From the NCBI RefSeq assembly GCF_000350085.1, contig NZ_CAUM01000062.1, positions 1 through 42,989 of the forward strand: a stretch of 42,989 nucleotides of DNA, in the 5' to 3' direction. This DNA comes from Mesorhizobium metallidurans STM 2683 (GTDB taxonomy: Bacteria > Pseudomonadota > Alphaproteobacteria > Rhizobiales > Rhizobiaceae). This document shows, one piece after another, positions 9,105 through 15,787 of the stretch. Numbering within the stretch: position 1 is the stretch's first letter; every line of letters begins with the position of its first letter. Both the position numbers and the translations under genes were made by a program. The notes below the pieces were generated by a model. It made no database searches. It was not told the origin of the DNA and saw only the letters and a list, made by a program, of their open reading frames with translations.

Positions 9105-9843
9105 CCGTATCGTCGAAGTCGAGGCCGGTGTCGCCGCCGAGGCGGCGGGGTTCGACGCGCTCTACGGTCACCTGAACCCGCTCAAGATCATCGAGCGGTC
9201 GGCGAGGGAACTCTTTCATGGCGAAATCGCCGCCGTTTCGTCCTTCGGCGCCGATTCGGCCGTGCTGCTGCACATGATCGCCGAGATCGACCGCACCTTG
9301 CCGGTCATCTTCCTCGATACCGGCAAGCATTTCGAGGAAACGCTCGGCTATCGCGACGCTTTGGCCGCCGATTTCGGGCTGACCGATATCAGGGTAATCA
9401 CGCCCGATGAAGCGGCACTGGGACGCATCGATCCGACCGGCAATCTGAACGAGACCGACACCGACGCCTGCTGCGATGTGCGCAAGGTCGAGCCGCTGGC
9501 GCGGGGCGTCGAGCCGTTCCGTGCCTGGTTCACCGGACGCAAGCGCTTCCAGGCCTCGACGCGGGCAGCGCTTCCGGTGTTCGAGGCGGTCGGCTCGCGC
9601 ATCCGCATCAACCCGCTGGCGCACTGGACGACGTCGGACCAGGCCGCCTACATGCGCGCGCATGCGCTGCGCGAAAACCCGCTGGTCGCCTATGGCTATC
9701 TGTCGATCGGATGCTTCCCGTGCACGCAGCCGGTACAGCCGGGCGAGGACGCGCGCAGCGGCCGCTGGGCCGGGCATGCCAAGACCGAGTGCGGCATCCA
9801 TCTGTCGGGGCTGGAAAAGTCGCTGACCGACGCATCTCTCTAG
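9079..9843 (+). CDS. cysH: [4Fe-4S] adenylylsulfate (APS) reductase CysH
   Basis: 254 aa. The start at 9079 is fixed by AAGGAGG just upstream, inside the end of cysI; a longer in-frame extension into cysI has no support. SFGADSAVLLH is the PP-loop for the adenylyl substrate. The cluster ligands Cys131-Cys132 (CC) and Cys212/Cys215 (CFPC) are present, and Cys238 (ECGIHL) is the catalytic thiol. The CC...CxxC pattern marks the plant-type form that uses APS, whereas enterobacterial PAPS reductases lack it. It makes sulfite and AMP, feeding CysI. The overlap with cysI implies coupled translation. Confidence 0.93.
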   Translation: MLAKPRPLDRIVEVEAGVAAEAAGFDALYGHLNPLKIIERSARELFHGEIAAVSSFGADSAVLLHMIAEIDRTLPVIFLDTGKHFEETLGYRDALAADFGLTDIRVITPDEAALGRIDPTGNLNETDTDACCDVRKVEPLARGVEPFRAWFTGRKRFQASTRAALPVFEAVGSRIRINPLAHWTTSDQAAYMRAHALRENPLVAYGYLSIGCFPCTQPVQPGEDARSGRWAGHAKTECGIHLSGLEKSLTDASL

Positions 9844-9891
9844 GGTATGCTGATATTCAGGCGATGCCGGCCTGCAGACGGCGGCTTCCTG

Positions 9892-9918
9892 TGCTTCCGG
9901 CCTTCGCCGGCCGAAGCA
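9892..9918. terminator. Hairpin downstream of cysH
   Basis: TGCTTC (9892-9897) with GGCC (9899-9902) pairs with GGCC (9909-9912) and GAAGCA (9913-9918). This gives 10 base pairs with one bulged C and a 6-nt loop, about 50 nt after the cysH stop. No T-run follows, so it may be an RNA-stabilising or rho-linked element rather than an intrinsic terminator. Confidence 0.4.
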
Positions 9919-9956
9919 TTCATGATAGTGACGAAGGAGTTAAGGCTACGGTCGGC

Positions 9957-10078
9957 ATAGGCCGGTGCTCACGTACTATAGTACGCTCTGCTTCGGTTCT
10001 CTGAAGCCACCATTCTCGGCTCGGCCTGACCTGAATCTCAACGCACCCTAGGATTCTTCTGGGCTTTAGGAATTTTTG
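9957..10078. repeat. Candidate intergenic repeat element with 14-bp palindrome
   Basis: Between cysH and DUF934. It contains the perfect palindrome CGTACTATAGTACG (9972-9985) followed by the hairpin arms GCTTC / GAAGC (about 9990-10007), then non-coding sequence up to the start codon. The block resembles mosaic intergenic repeats I associate with Mesorhizobium chromosomes, but only one copy is in this window, so repetitiveness is not shown here. Confidence 0.3.
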
Positions 10079-10609
10079 ATGACCGAACCGACACCGGAGA
10101 CCCGCCTTTGGACCCCGCAAGGTTTCCGGGAAGACGAGTGGATCCATGCCGAAAGTGCGGACGCGCTCGCCGGCAACGGCCGTTTCATCCTGCCGCTGCA
10201 GGCGTTCCTTGGGCTGGACCCGGAGGTGCGCCTCTCGGCGAAGGAGCGCCTCGGCGTCGAGCTCCAACCTGGCGATCAGCTCGAAAAGATTGCCGGCCTG
10301 CTCGACCAGCTCTCGCTGGTGGCGCTGGCCTTCCCGGCGTTCAATGACGGCCGTTCGTTCTCCAAGGGAGAACTGCTGCGCAACCGCTACCATTTCGAGG
10401 GCGCGGTCCGCGCCACCGGGCAGGTATTGGTCGACCAGCTGCCGCACATGCTGCGCCTTGGCTTTGACGAATTCGAAGTATCCAACCCGGTGCTGTTGAA
10501 ACGGCTCGAGCAAGGCCGCACCGGCGGACTTTCGCTGTACTACCAGCCGACCGCGAAGCCAGAGGCCAGAGGTCCCAAATATTCCTGGCGGCGGGAGCGC
10601 GCCGGCTGA
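10079..10609 (+). CDS. DUF934 domain-containing protein (sulfite reductase-associated)
   Basis: 176 aa from ATG at 10079 (a TTG directly before it would add one residue). The central part RLGVELQPGDQLEKIAGLLDQLSLVALAFPAFNDGRSFSKGELLR matches DUF934, a family named for its place beside sulfite reductase genes and sometimes called an oxidoreductase. The second half has the conserved FEGAVRATGQVLVDQLPHMLRLGFDEFEV. It follows cysH in the same direction after 235 bp. Its function is unknown; a helper role in assimilatory sulfate reduction is inferred from constant linkage. Confidence 0.85.
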   Translation: MTEPTPETRLWTPQGFREDEWIHAESADALAGNGRFILPLQAFLGLDPEVRLSAKERLGVELQPGDQLEKIAGLLDQLSLVALAFPAFNDGRSFSKGELLRNRYHFEGAVRATGQVLVDQLPHMLRLGFDEFEVSNPVLLKRLEQGRTGGLSLYYQPTAKPEARGPKYSWRRERAG

Positions 10610-10701
10610 TCGGACCCCGCCCACGATTTCGCCTGATCTGGTCGGACCAATTCGCAGATTCAGTCTTTTATTTTCCATATCCGCGCCGTAGGATAGGCCT
10701 A

Positions 10702-10722
10702 TTATTTCGTGCTCCGAAATAA
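10702..10722. promoter_or_regulatory. Inverted repeat upstream of DJ-1/PfpI gene (candidate operator)
   Basis: A perfect inverted repeat, TTATTTCG (10702-10709) / CGAAATAA (10715-10722), with a 5-nt spacer, 27 bp before the start of the DJ-1/PfpI gene. It is AT-rich in a GC-rich context. The geometry fits a dimeric repressor site; it could also act as an RNA hairpin in the leader. Confidence 0.4.
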
Positions 10723-10749
10723 ATGTGGCCACCAAGGGAGGAACCGGGA

Positions 10750-11370
10750 ATGGCTGGGAAGAAGATATTGATGCTCGTTGGCGAGTTCAGCGAGGAATAC
10801 GAGATTTTCGTCTTTGAGCAGGCCATGCATGCGGTCGGCCATACGGTCCATGTCGTTTGTCCCGACAAGAAGGCGGGCGACATACTGAAGACGTCGCTGC
10901 ACGACTTCGAGGGTCACCAGACCTATACGGAAAAGCTCGGCCACGACTACATCCTCAACAAGACTTTTGCCGAGGTGAACCCGGCCGACTACGACGCCGT
11001 CTATGCAGCCGGTGGACGTGGTCCGGAATATATCCGCATCGACAAGCGCGTGCAGGCGCTGGTGCGGCATTTCCACGAGACCGGCAAGCCGATCTTCACC
11101 ATCTGCCACGGTGTGCAGATATTGATCGCGGTGGACGGCGTGGTCCGCGGCCGCGAGGTCGCGGCGCTCCAGTATTGCGAGCCGGAAGTCACGCTGGCCG
11201 GCGGCATCTATATCGACGTCGCGCCGACCGGCGCCCATGTCGACGGCAATCTGGTGTCGGCCAAGGGCTGGCCGGGCCTGGCGGCATTCATGCGCGAATG
11301 CCTGAAGGTTCTCGGCACCGAAATCCGCGACGGCAAGGCGCTGATGCGCGACGAGCGCAAGGCGGCCTGA
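10750..11370 (+). CDS. DJ-1/PfpI family protein
   Basis: 206 aa class I glutamine amidotransferase-like protein. The nucleophile elbow is FTICHGVQ, with the reactive Cys followed by His as in PfpI/DJ-1 members. The acidic partner region GEFSEEYEIFVFEQAM is near the N-terminus and AAGGRGPEYIR mid-protein. Members act as glyoxalases/deglycases, proteases or stress chaperones; the specific role cannot be told. The start at 10750 is preferred because GGAGG lies 8 nt upstream; nine upstream codons overlap this ribosome-binding site. It is preceded by a perfect inverted repeat and looks monocistronic. Confidence 0.85.
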   Translation: MAGKKILMLVGEFSEEYEIFVFEQAMHAVGHTVHVVCPDKKAGDILKTSLHDFEGHQTYTEKLGHDYILNKTFAEVNPADYDAVYAAGGRGPEYIRIDKRVQALVRHFHETGKPIFTICHGVQILIAVDGVVRGREVAALQYCEPEVTLAGGIYIDVAPTGAHVDGNLVSAKGWPGLAAFMRECLKVLGTEIRDGKALMRDERKAA

Positions 11371-11419
11371 GCAAGGTTTGGAAAAGCCGTCGCACCCTGG
11401 TGTGGCGGCTATTGCTGCT

Positions 11420-12442
11420 CTACGCAGCCATGCGCGCTTCGCGGAACGACACCAGTTTCCTGCGGCTCTCGTCCCACAGCGCGAGCTTCACGCAGCGCAG
11501 GCTGTCGAGAAGCGTGACGCGGCCGATTTCGCGCAGTTCCGGATAGTCCCTGAGAACCTCCGGAAGCCGGTAGCATGGCACTTTGGCGGAGAGGTGATGG
11601 ACGTGATGGACGCCGATATTTCCGGTGAACCAGTTCAGCACCGGCGGCAGGTCATAATAGGACGAGCCGTGCAGCGCCGCATGCTGGAATTCCCATTCGG
11701 AATCCTTTGCCCACTCCGTCTCCTCGAACTGGTGCTGGACGTAGAACAGCCAGATGCCGGCCGAGCCGGCGAGGATGACGATCGGCAGATGCACCACCAG
11801 GAAGGCGCCGAGGCCGACGAACCAGATGAGGACGGCGGCGATGAACGCGATAGCGGCGTTGGTGGCCATGGATGACACCCACGGTGTCAGTCCGCTGCGC
11901 ATCATGCCGACCGGCAGCCTCTGCTCGAAGATGAAAAGCCAAATCGGGCCGAGGCCGAACATGACCAGCGGGTGGCGATAGAGACGATAGGAAAACCGGC
12001 CCCGCCAGGACATCTGTCGGTATTCGGCCACGGTCAGCGTCTTGATGTCGCCCATGCCGCGCTCGTCGAGATTGCCGGCTGTGGCGTGATGGGTTGCGTG
12101 GGCGCGCCGCCAGCAGTCATAAGGGGTCAGCGTCAACACGCCGAGGCCGCGGCCGATCCAGTCGTCGGCGTAGCGATTGGCGAAGAAGGAGCCGTGGCCG
12201 CAATCGTGCTGGATCATGAAGATCCGCACCAGAAAGCCGGCCGCCGGAAGGATGAGGATCAGACCCCACCAATGGCCATAGGAATAGGCAGCCGAGGACA
12301 GTGCCCATAGCGTGGCGAAGGGGATCAGGGTGATGGCAAGTTCAACGGCGCTGCGCCGCCTGTCGGGCTTCTTGTAGCGCGCCAGAATCTTCAACCAGGC
12401 ACGCTTGCTGTTGGCCACAGCTTCGGGGGAAATCATGTTCAT
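11420..12442 (-). CDS. Fatty acid desaturase (membrane-bound, three-histidine-box type)
   Basis: 340 aa from ATG at 12442; a GTG at 12481 would add 13 residues and neither start has a clear ribosome-binding site. The di-iron histidine boxes are HDCGH (about residues 79-83), HATHH (115-119) and HHVHH (279-283), with hydrophobic membrane segments between them. The layout fits acyl-lipid delta-12 (omega-6) or related desaturases that put double bonds into membrane fatty acids using electrons from ferredoxin. A short inverted repeat lies about 50 bp upstream. Regiospecificity cannot be set from sequence. Confidence 0.88.
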   Translation of the reverse strand: MNMISPEAVANSKRAWLKILARYKKPDRRRSAVELAITLIPFATLWALSSAAYSYGHWWGLILILPAAGFLVRIFMIQHDCGHGSFFANRYADDWIGRGLGVLTLTPYDCWRRAHATHHATAGNLDERGMGDIKTLTVAEYRQMSWRGRFSYRLYRHPLVMFGLGPIWLFIFEQRLPVGMMRSGLTPWVSSMATNAAIAFIAAVLIWFVGLGAFLVVHLPIVILAGSAGIWLFYVQHQFEETEWAKDSEWEFQHAALHGSSYYDLPPVLNWFTGNIGVHHVHHLSAKVPCYRLPEVLRDYPELREIGRVTLLDSLRCVKLALWDESRRKLVSFREARMAA

Positions 12443-12492
12443 CAGAAAGCATAGGCGGCACGTGACGCTGCCGCAAGACACAGATCACGCAA

Positions 12493-12509
12493 AATTACTG
12501 TGCGTAATT
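12493..12509. promoter_or_regulatory. Inverted repeat upstream of the desaturase gene
   Basis: AATTAC (12493-12498) / GTAATT (12504-12509) with a 5-nt spacer, about 50 bp upstream of the desaturase ATG. A second pair, ACGCA / TGCGT, overlaps it. A possible operator for a dimeric regulator; inference only. Confidence 0.35.
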
Positions 12510-12567
12510 GTCGCGCGACGCCCACAGACCGGTTGCGAGGCTGAAAGCGCCGCAACACCTATGGCAT

Positions 12568-12786
12568 CTACCGAGGGCGTCGGCTGACGGTCACGCTGCT
12601 TTCGATGCCGTCCAGGCGGTCAAGCAGCTCCTTGAAACGATCGGGAATGTCGAGCTCGGTGCGGAATGCCGGCAGGGTTCGCAGAAAGCGCGTCGTGGCC
12701 TCCGTACCGAACTGGCGTCTGATATCGGCGTCGAGCCCCTCGCGTCTTTCGCTCTTGTTGCGGGCGGCGTTGTTGCGGGTCGTCAT
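12568..12786 (-). CDS. Small hypothetical protein with NepR-like C-terminal motif
   Basis: 72 aa from ATG at 12786, preceded by AGGA; 25 further upstream codons in frame overlap the putative promoter. The protein is charged, helical and lacks membrane segments. Its C-terminal part, LDIPDRFKELLDRLDGIE, resembles the helix of NepR anti-sigma factors (pattern P-x-PDRF-x2-LL-x2-LD), although the N-terminal NepR helix is not obvious. No phyR or ecfG lies nearby. A GGAAC-N17-AGTT sequence upstream fits an EcfG-dependent promoter. The function is unknown; a general-stress-response protein is a testable guess. Confidence 0.55.
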   Translation of the reverse strand: MTTRNNAARNKSERREGLDADIRRQFGTEATTRFLRTLPAFRTELDIPDRFKELLDRLDGIESSVTVSRRPR

Positions 12787-12810
12787 CTCAAAATCCTGTG
12801 TCGGCTTCGA

Positions 12811-12836
12811 AACTCCCCCGGCACGGGAATGGTTCC
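12811..12836 (-). promoter_or_regulatory. Candidate EcfG/RpoE2-type general stress promoter
   Basis: On the minus strand, GGAAC (12832-12836) and AGTT (12811-12814) are separated by 17 nt, which equals the GGAAC-N18-19-TT pattern of rhizobial RpoE2 promoters. It lies 25-50 bp upstream of the small ORF at 12568-12786. The -35 half sits in the inverted repeat ACGGGAA/TTCCCGT. Confidence 0.45.
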
Positions 12837-12952
12837 CGTATCGCAGCATCGTCGCAAGCAAATCCGCCGGTTAGAGTAAAATTTGAATTAAATCGAAAGT
12901 CCGTGCTGCTTGCGGACAAATTGCTGCCGGCGGCGTACAGTATCGCTTGCCC

Positions 12953-12981
12953 CTTGATTTTTGGCCGCCAAACCTCGATAT
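12953..12981 (+). promoter_or_regulatory. Weak candidate heat-shock promoter for grpE
   Basis: CTTGAT (12953-12958) and an AT-containing -10-like CTCGATAT (12974-12981) precede grpE by about 45 bp. The -35 agrees with sigma-32 but the -10 is poor. No CIRCE-type inverted repeat was seen. Confidence 0.25.
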
Positions 12982-13023
12982 CGGGCACAAAATCCATACC
13001 ATTCGAGATGACGGGAAACGGCG

Positions 13024-13659
13024 ATGAGCGACCAGGCAAAAGACGAACGCGCGCCCGAGGATATCGAGGCGATCGAGGCCGCCGCCGAGCGCACGGAAGG
13101 CAGCGTCGACGGGGACTATGAAGCGCTTCTGCGGCTGATGAAGGAAAATGAAGATTTGAAGGACCGCGCGCTCCGCGCCGCGGCCGAGATGGAGAATCTT
13201 CGCCGCCGCACCGCACGCGACGTCCACGACGCCCGTGCCTACGCGGTGGCCAATTTCGCCCGCGACATGCTGTCGGTGTCGGACAATCTGCGCCGGGCGC
13301 TGGATGCCATTCCGGCCGAGGCGGCGGCGTCTGGCGATGCCGGCTTCAAGGCGCTGATCGAGGGCGTCGAGATCACCGAGCGCGCCATGCTGTCGGCGCT
13401 GGAGCGGCACGGGGTGAAGAAGCTCGAGCCGGAAGGCGAGAAGTTCGACCCGAATTTCCACCAGGCGATGTTCGAGGTGCCCAATCCGGCAGTGCCGGCC
13501 AACACCGTGGTCCAGGTCGTGCAGCCCGGCTATTCGATCGGCGAGCGGGTGCTGCGGCCGGCCATGGTCGGCGTCGCCAAGGGCGGTCCCAAGCATGTGG
13601 CTGGTGAAGCCCCGGTCGAGCCCGGCCCGGTCAATGAGCAGGCTGAGAAGGATGCGTGA
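13024..13659 (+). CDS. grpE: GrpE nucleotide exchange factor for DnaK
   Basis: 211 aa, the usual alphaproteobacterial length. An acidic N-terminus is followed by a long coiled-coil helix ([34 protein letters not shown] runs from about 35 to 70). The C-terminal beta domain holds the conserved [14 protein letters not shown] and [26 protein letters not shown]. It dimerises and releases ADP from DnaK during the chaperone cycle. The start has GGGAAACGG upstream. hrcA and dnaK are not in the window, so here grpE is a single gene, converging on the cupin gene. Confidence 0.96.
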   Translation: MSDQAKDERAPEDIEAIEAAAERTEGSVDGDYEALLRLMKENEDLKDRALRAAAEMENLRRRTARDVHDARAYAVANFARDMLSVSDNLRRALDAIPAEAAASGDAGFKALIEGVEITERAMLSALERHGVKKLEPEGEKFDPNFHQAMFEVPNPAVPANTVVQVVQPGYSIGERVLRPAMVGVAKGGPKHVAGEAPVEPGPVNEQAEKDA

Positions 13660-13710
13660 TCAGGGGAGTAGTGCGCCATCCGGCAGGCACCACCAAAGGC
13701 TAAGGCATGA

Positions 13711-13743
13711 TCGTTCCCGAAACCTGTCCGGCGTCAGGGACGA
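13711..13743. repeat. Degenerate palindromic element after grpE
   Basis: TCGTTCCC (13711-13718) pairs with GGGACGA (13737-13743) with one bulge, about 50 nt after grpE. The sequence around it (GCATGATC, CCGAAA) resembles a worn copy of the palindromes found at 20910, 31690 and 38457. Confidence 0.35.
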
Positions 13744-13776
13744 CCGATAGTACGCTGCCACTTGCAGTGCATGTCC

Positions 13777-14283
13777 TCAGCCAAGCAGTTCACAACCATA
13801 GTGCCTGACCACGTCGGGAAATGTCTCCATGTCCGGCATTCCTTCGCCGTCCGGAGGGATGCGCCTGTCGTCGGCAGGCACACTGGTCGCCCTCAAAAGC
13901 TCTTCGAACCCACCGGGCGTGAAGAGGAACAGCATCCGGGCCGGTCCACGCTTGACCGTATAGCGGTGCGGCACATCGCGTGGCCCAAAGAGAAACGAAC
14001 CGGGTCCAGCCATGATCGTCCTGCCGCCGATCTCGAACTCGATCTCGCCTTCCATCACCAGGAATGACTCGTCCTCGCGATGATGGACGTGCAGCGGCGC
14101 CTCGCCTTCGTTCTCGATCACTTCGACTAGCGTGAACCGGCCCGCCGTCTGGGTTGCTGAAGCCTTGATCACCGCCAGCGAACCAAGCCACCAGCGCGCC
14201 TCTCCTTCCAAGGCGTGACTGCAAAAGGCGCGGGGGGTTGCCCCAGCTTCACCACCAGTGAGTTCAACGATATTCGTGTTCAT
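13777..14283 (-). CDS. Cupin domain-containing protein
   Basis: 168 aa single-domain cupin. Motif 1 is near residues 60-80 (APLHVHHREDESFLVMEGE, giving His65, His67 and a Glu as metal ligands). Motif 2 is GPGSFLFGPRDVPHRY. It probably binds a divalent metal; members include dioxygenases, isomerases and binding proteins. The start has an excellent GAAGGAGG. It lies 24 bp downstream of a TetR gene on the same strand, so both are probably one operon controlled by that regulator. The substrate is unknown. Confidence 0.85.
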   Translation of the reverse strand: MNTNIVELTGGEAGATPRAFCSHALEGEARWWLGSLAVIKASATQTAGRFTLVEVIENEGEAPLHVHHREDESFLVMEGEIEFEIGGRTIMAGPGSFLFGPRDVPHRYTVKRGPARMLFLFTPGGFEELLRATSVPADDRRIPPDGEGMPDMETFPDVVRHYGCELLG

Positions 14284-14307
14284 GACTTCCTCCTTCGCTA
14301 TCTGGCC

Positions 14308-14949
14308 TTAGCCTTTGTCTGCCTCCGGTATTGTGTTCGTCAGTACGTGCTCCGCCGGCCTTTCCTTAAGCCAGCATAGCGCCATTCCCGTTGCCGTTTC
14401 GGCGGCTAGATCCATTGTCATCCCGCGTATCCGCATCGCGTTGAACGTCGGAAAGTCGAACAGGAAGCTGATTGCCTGCGCGGCATCATCGCCGGGATCG
14501 TCCTCCACCAACGCCTCTCGCACGAATCCGGCCACCATGTTCCGCAGGTAGTCTTCCCATTCCCGCATGGCCGGAAGCTCCCGCTCGCGCAGGTCACTTT
14601 CGAGATGCCGTCCGCCACGGTGGTAGAAGGCGAACAACTCGTTCGCGACCCGGCGCAACCGTTCTTCAGAATCCCTCGCCCCGCCGATTATCTCCGTCAC
14701 TGATTCGGGCGATGGCGGCCGCAGGCGCTCCATCAGCAATTCGCCGCACGCGGGCACTAGCTGGTCCAGCGTAGGAAAATGCTTGTAGACGGTGCCAACG
14801 GCGACATCGGCTTCCGTAGCGATGTCCTTCCAAGTCGTGCCGAAGATGCCGTTCCGGGCGTGCAGCTTGATCGTCGCGTCGAGAATGCGCTGCCTCGTCT
14901 TGGCGAAGGTGGCAGTCCGGGAATCCATGTTGTAGCGGCGAGGGGACAT
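14308..14949 (-). CDS. TetR/AcrR family transcriptional regulator
   Basis: 213 aa. The N-terminal DNA-binding domain (about 12-60) has the helix-turn-helix TWKDIATEADVAVGTVYKHF. The remainder is a helical ligand-binding and dimerisation domain. The protein is probably a repressor that controls itself and the cupin gene 24 bp downstream. A perfect inverted repeat begins about 14 bp upstream of the start codon. An alternative ATG at 14928 would remove seven residues; the first has a weak GGA at a suitable distance. Confidence 0.9.
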   Translation of the reverse strand: MSPRRYNMDSRTATFAKTRQRILDATIKLHARNGIFGTTWKDIATEADVAVGTVYKHFPTLDQLVPACGELLMERLRPPSPESVTEIIGGARDSEERLRRVANELFAFYHRGGRHLESDLRERELPAMREWEDYLRNMVAGFVREALVEDDPGDDAAQAISFLFDFPTFNAMRIRGMTMDLAAETATGMALCWLKERPAEHVLTNTIPEADKG

Positions 14950-14962
14950 ATTCGTCCATTAA

Positions 14963-14981
14963 ATTGAATGAACTATTCAAT
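14963..14981. promoter_or_regulatory. Candidate TetR operator
   Basis: The inverted repeat ATTGAAT (14963-14969) / ATTCAAT (14975-14981) has a 5-nt spacer. Symmetry extends outward with TTAA on both sides (about 14959-14989). It lies just upstream of the tetR start and next to the divergent yicG-like gene, so it could control both. Confidence 0.55.
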
Positions 14982-15060
14982 CATTTAATTGACATGAAGT
15001 CAATCCAGTTTCGCGGGGAGCCACTCGCTATTCCCGACGCGCTATTTCATTATTCACCCC

Positions 15061-15694
15061 ATGAACCCGATCGAGCTTCTCGACTATGCCGGCGTCACCG
15101 TCTTCGCGGCGACGGGGGCGCTTGCCGCCTCGCGCAAGCAGCTCGATATCATCGGTTTTCTGTTCCTGGCCAGCGTCACCGGTATCGGCGGCGGCACGTT
15201 TCGTGACATCATCCTCAATCTGCCGGTCTTCTGGATCGCCAACTCCGGCTATGTGATGATCTGCGCGGTGGTGGCGATGTTTGTCTTCTTCGCGGCGCAC
15301 CGTCTCGAATCCCGCTGGAAATTACTGCTCTGGCTCGACGCCGTCGGCCTTGCCGCGTTTTCGGTGATGGGCGCCGCCAAGGGCCTGGCCATCACCGGCT
15401 CGCCGGTGGTCGCCGTCGTCACCGGCGTGCTCACCGCAACGTTCGGCGGGATATTGCGCGACATGCTGGCCGGCGAGCCGTCGGTTGCTCCTGAGACCAG
15501 AAATCTATGTCACCGCCGCCCTCGCGGGCGCCACCCTGTTTACAACAGGCGATCTCGCCGGACTGCCGCCGCTCGCATCGGGCCTGGCGGGCTTCGCCGC
15601 GGCATTCCTGGTGCGTGGCGGCGCACTCAAATTCGGCTGGGCCTTTCCATCCTACAAAAGCCGCCCTGGCCGGCGGCCGGAAGACATTCCGTGA
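15061..15694 (+). pseudogene. YicG/UPF0126 (TRIC-type) membrane protein, single-base frameshift
   Basis: A trimeric intracellular cation channel/UPF0126 family protein with two homologous repeats: GIGGGTFRDIILNLPVFW in repeat 1 and FGGILRDMLAGEPSV in repeat 2. The frame breaks in repeat 2 at codon 142: one surplus T at 15485-15486. Removing it gives GEPSVLLRPEIYVTAALAGA and continues to the stop at 15694, a product of about 210 aa with a C-terminal membrane hairpin. As written, the 0 frame runs to 15699 with an unrelated arginine-rich tail. Either a recent mutation or an assembly error. Confidence 0.8.
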
Positions 15695-15715
15695 AATGAG
15701 AGCGAGTAGCGAATA

Positions 15716-15780
15716 GCGAATAGGAGCAACAATCCGCAGCGAGTTGGCGGAACTCCCGCTACCCGCTACTCCCTATTCGC
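15716..15780. repeat. Intergenic inverted repeat between convergent genes
   Basis: GCGAATAGGAG (15716-15726) can pair with CTCCCTATTCGC (15769-15780). Short tandem copies of AGCGAATAGCG-like sequence lie on the left. It sits between the convergent yicG-like gene and olsB and may act as a bidirectional terminator or be a dispersed repeat. Confidence 0.4.
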
Positions 15781-15787
15781 TGGAATC

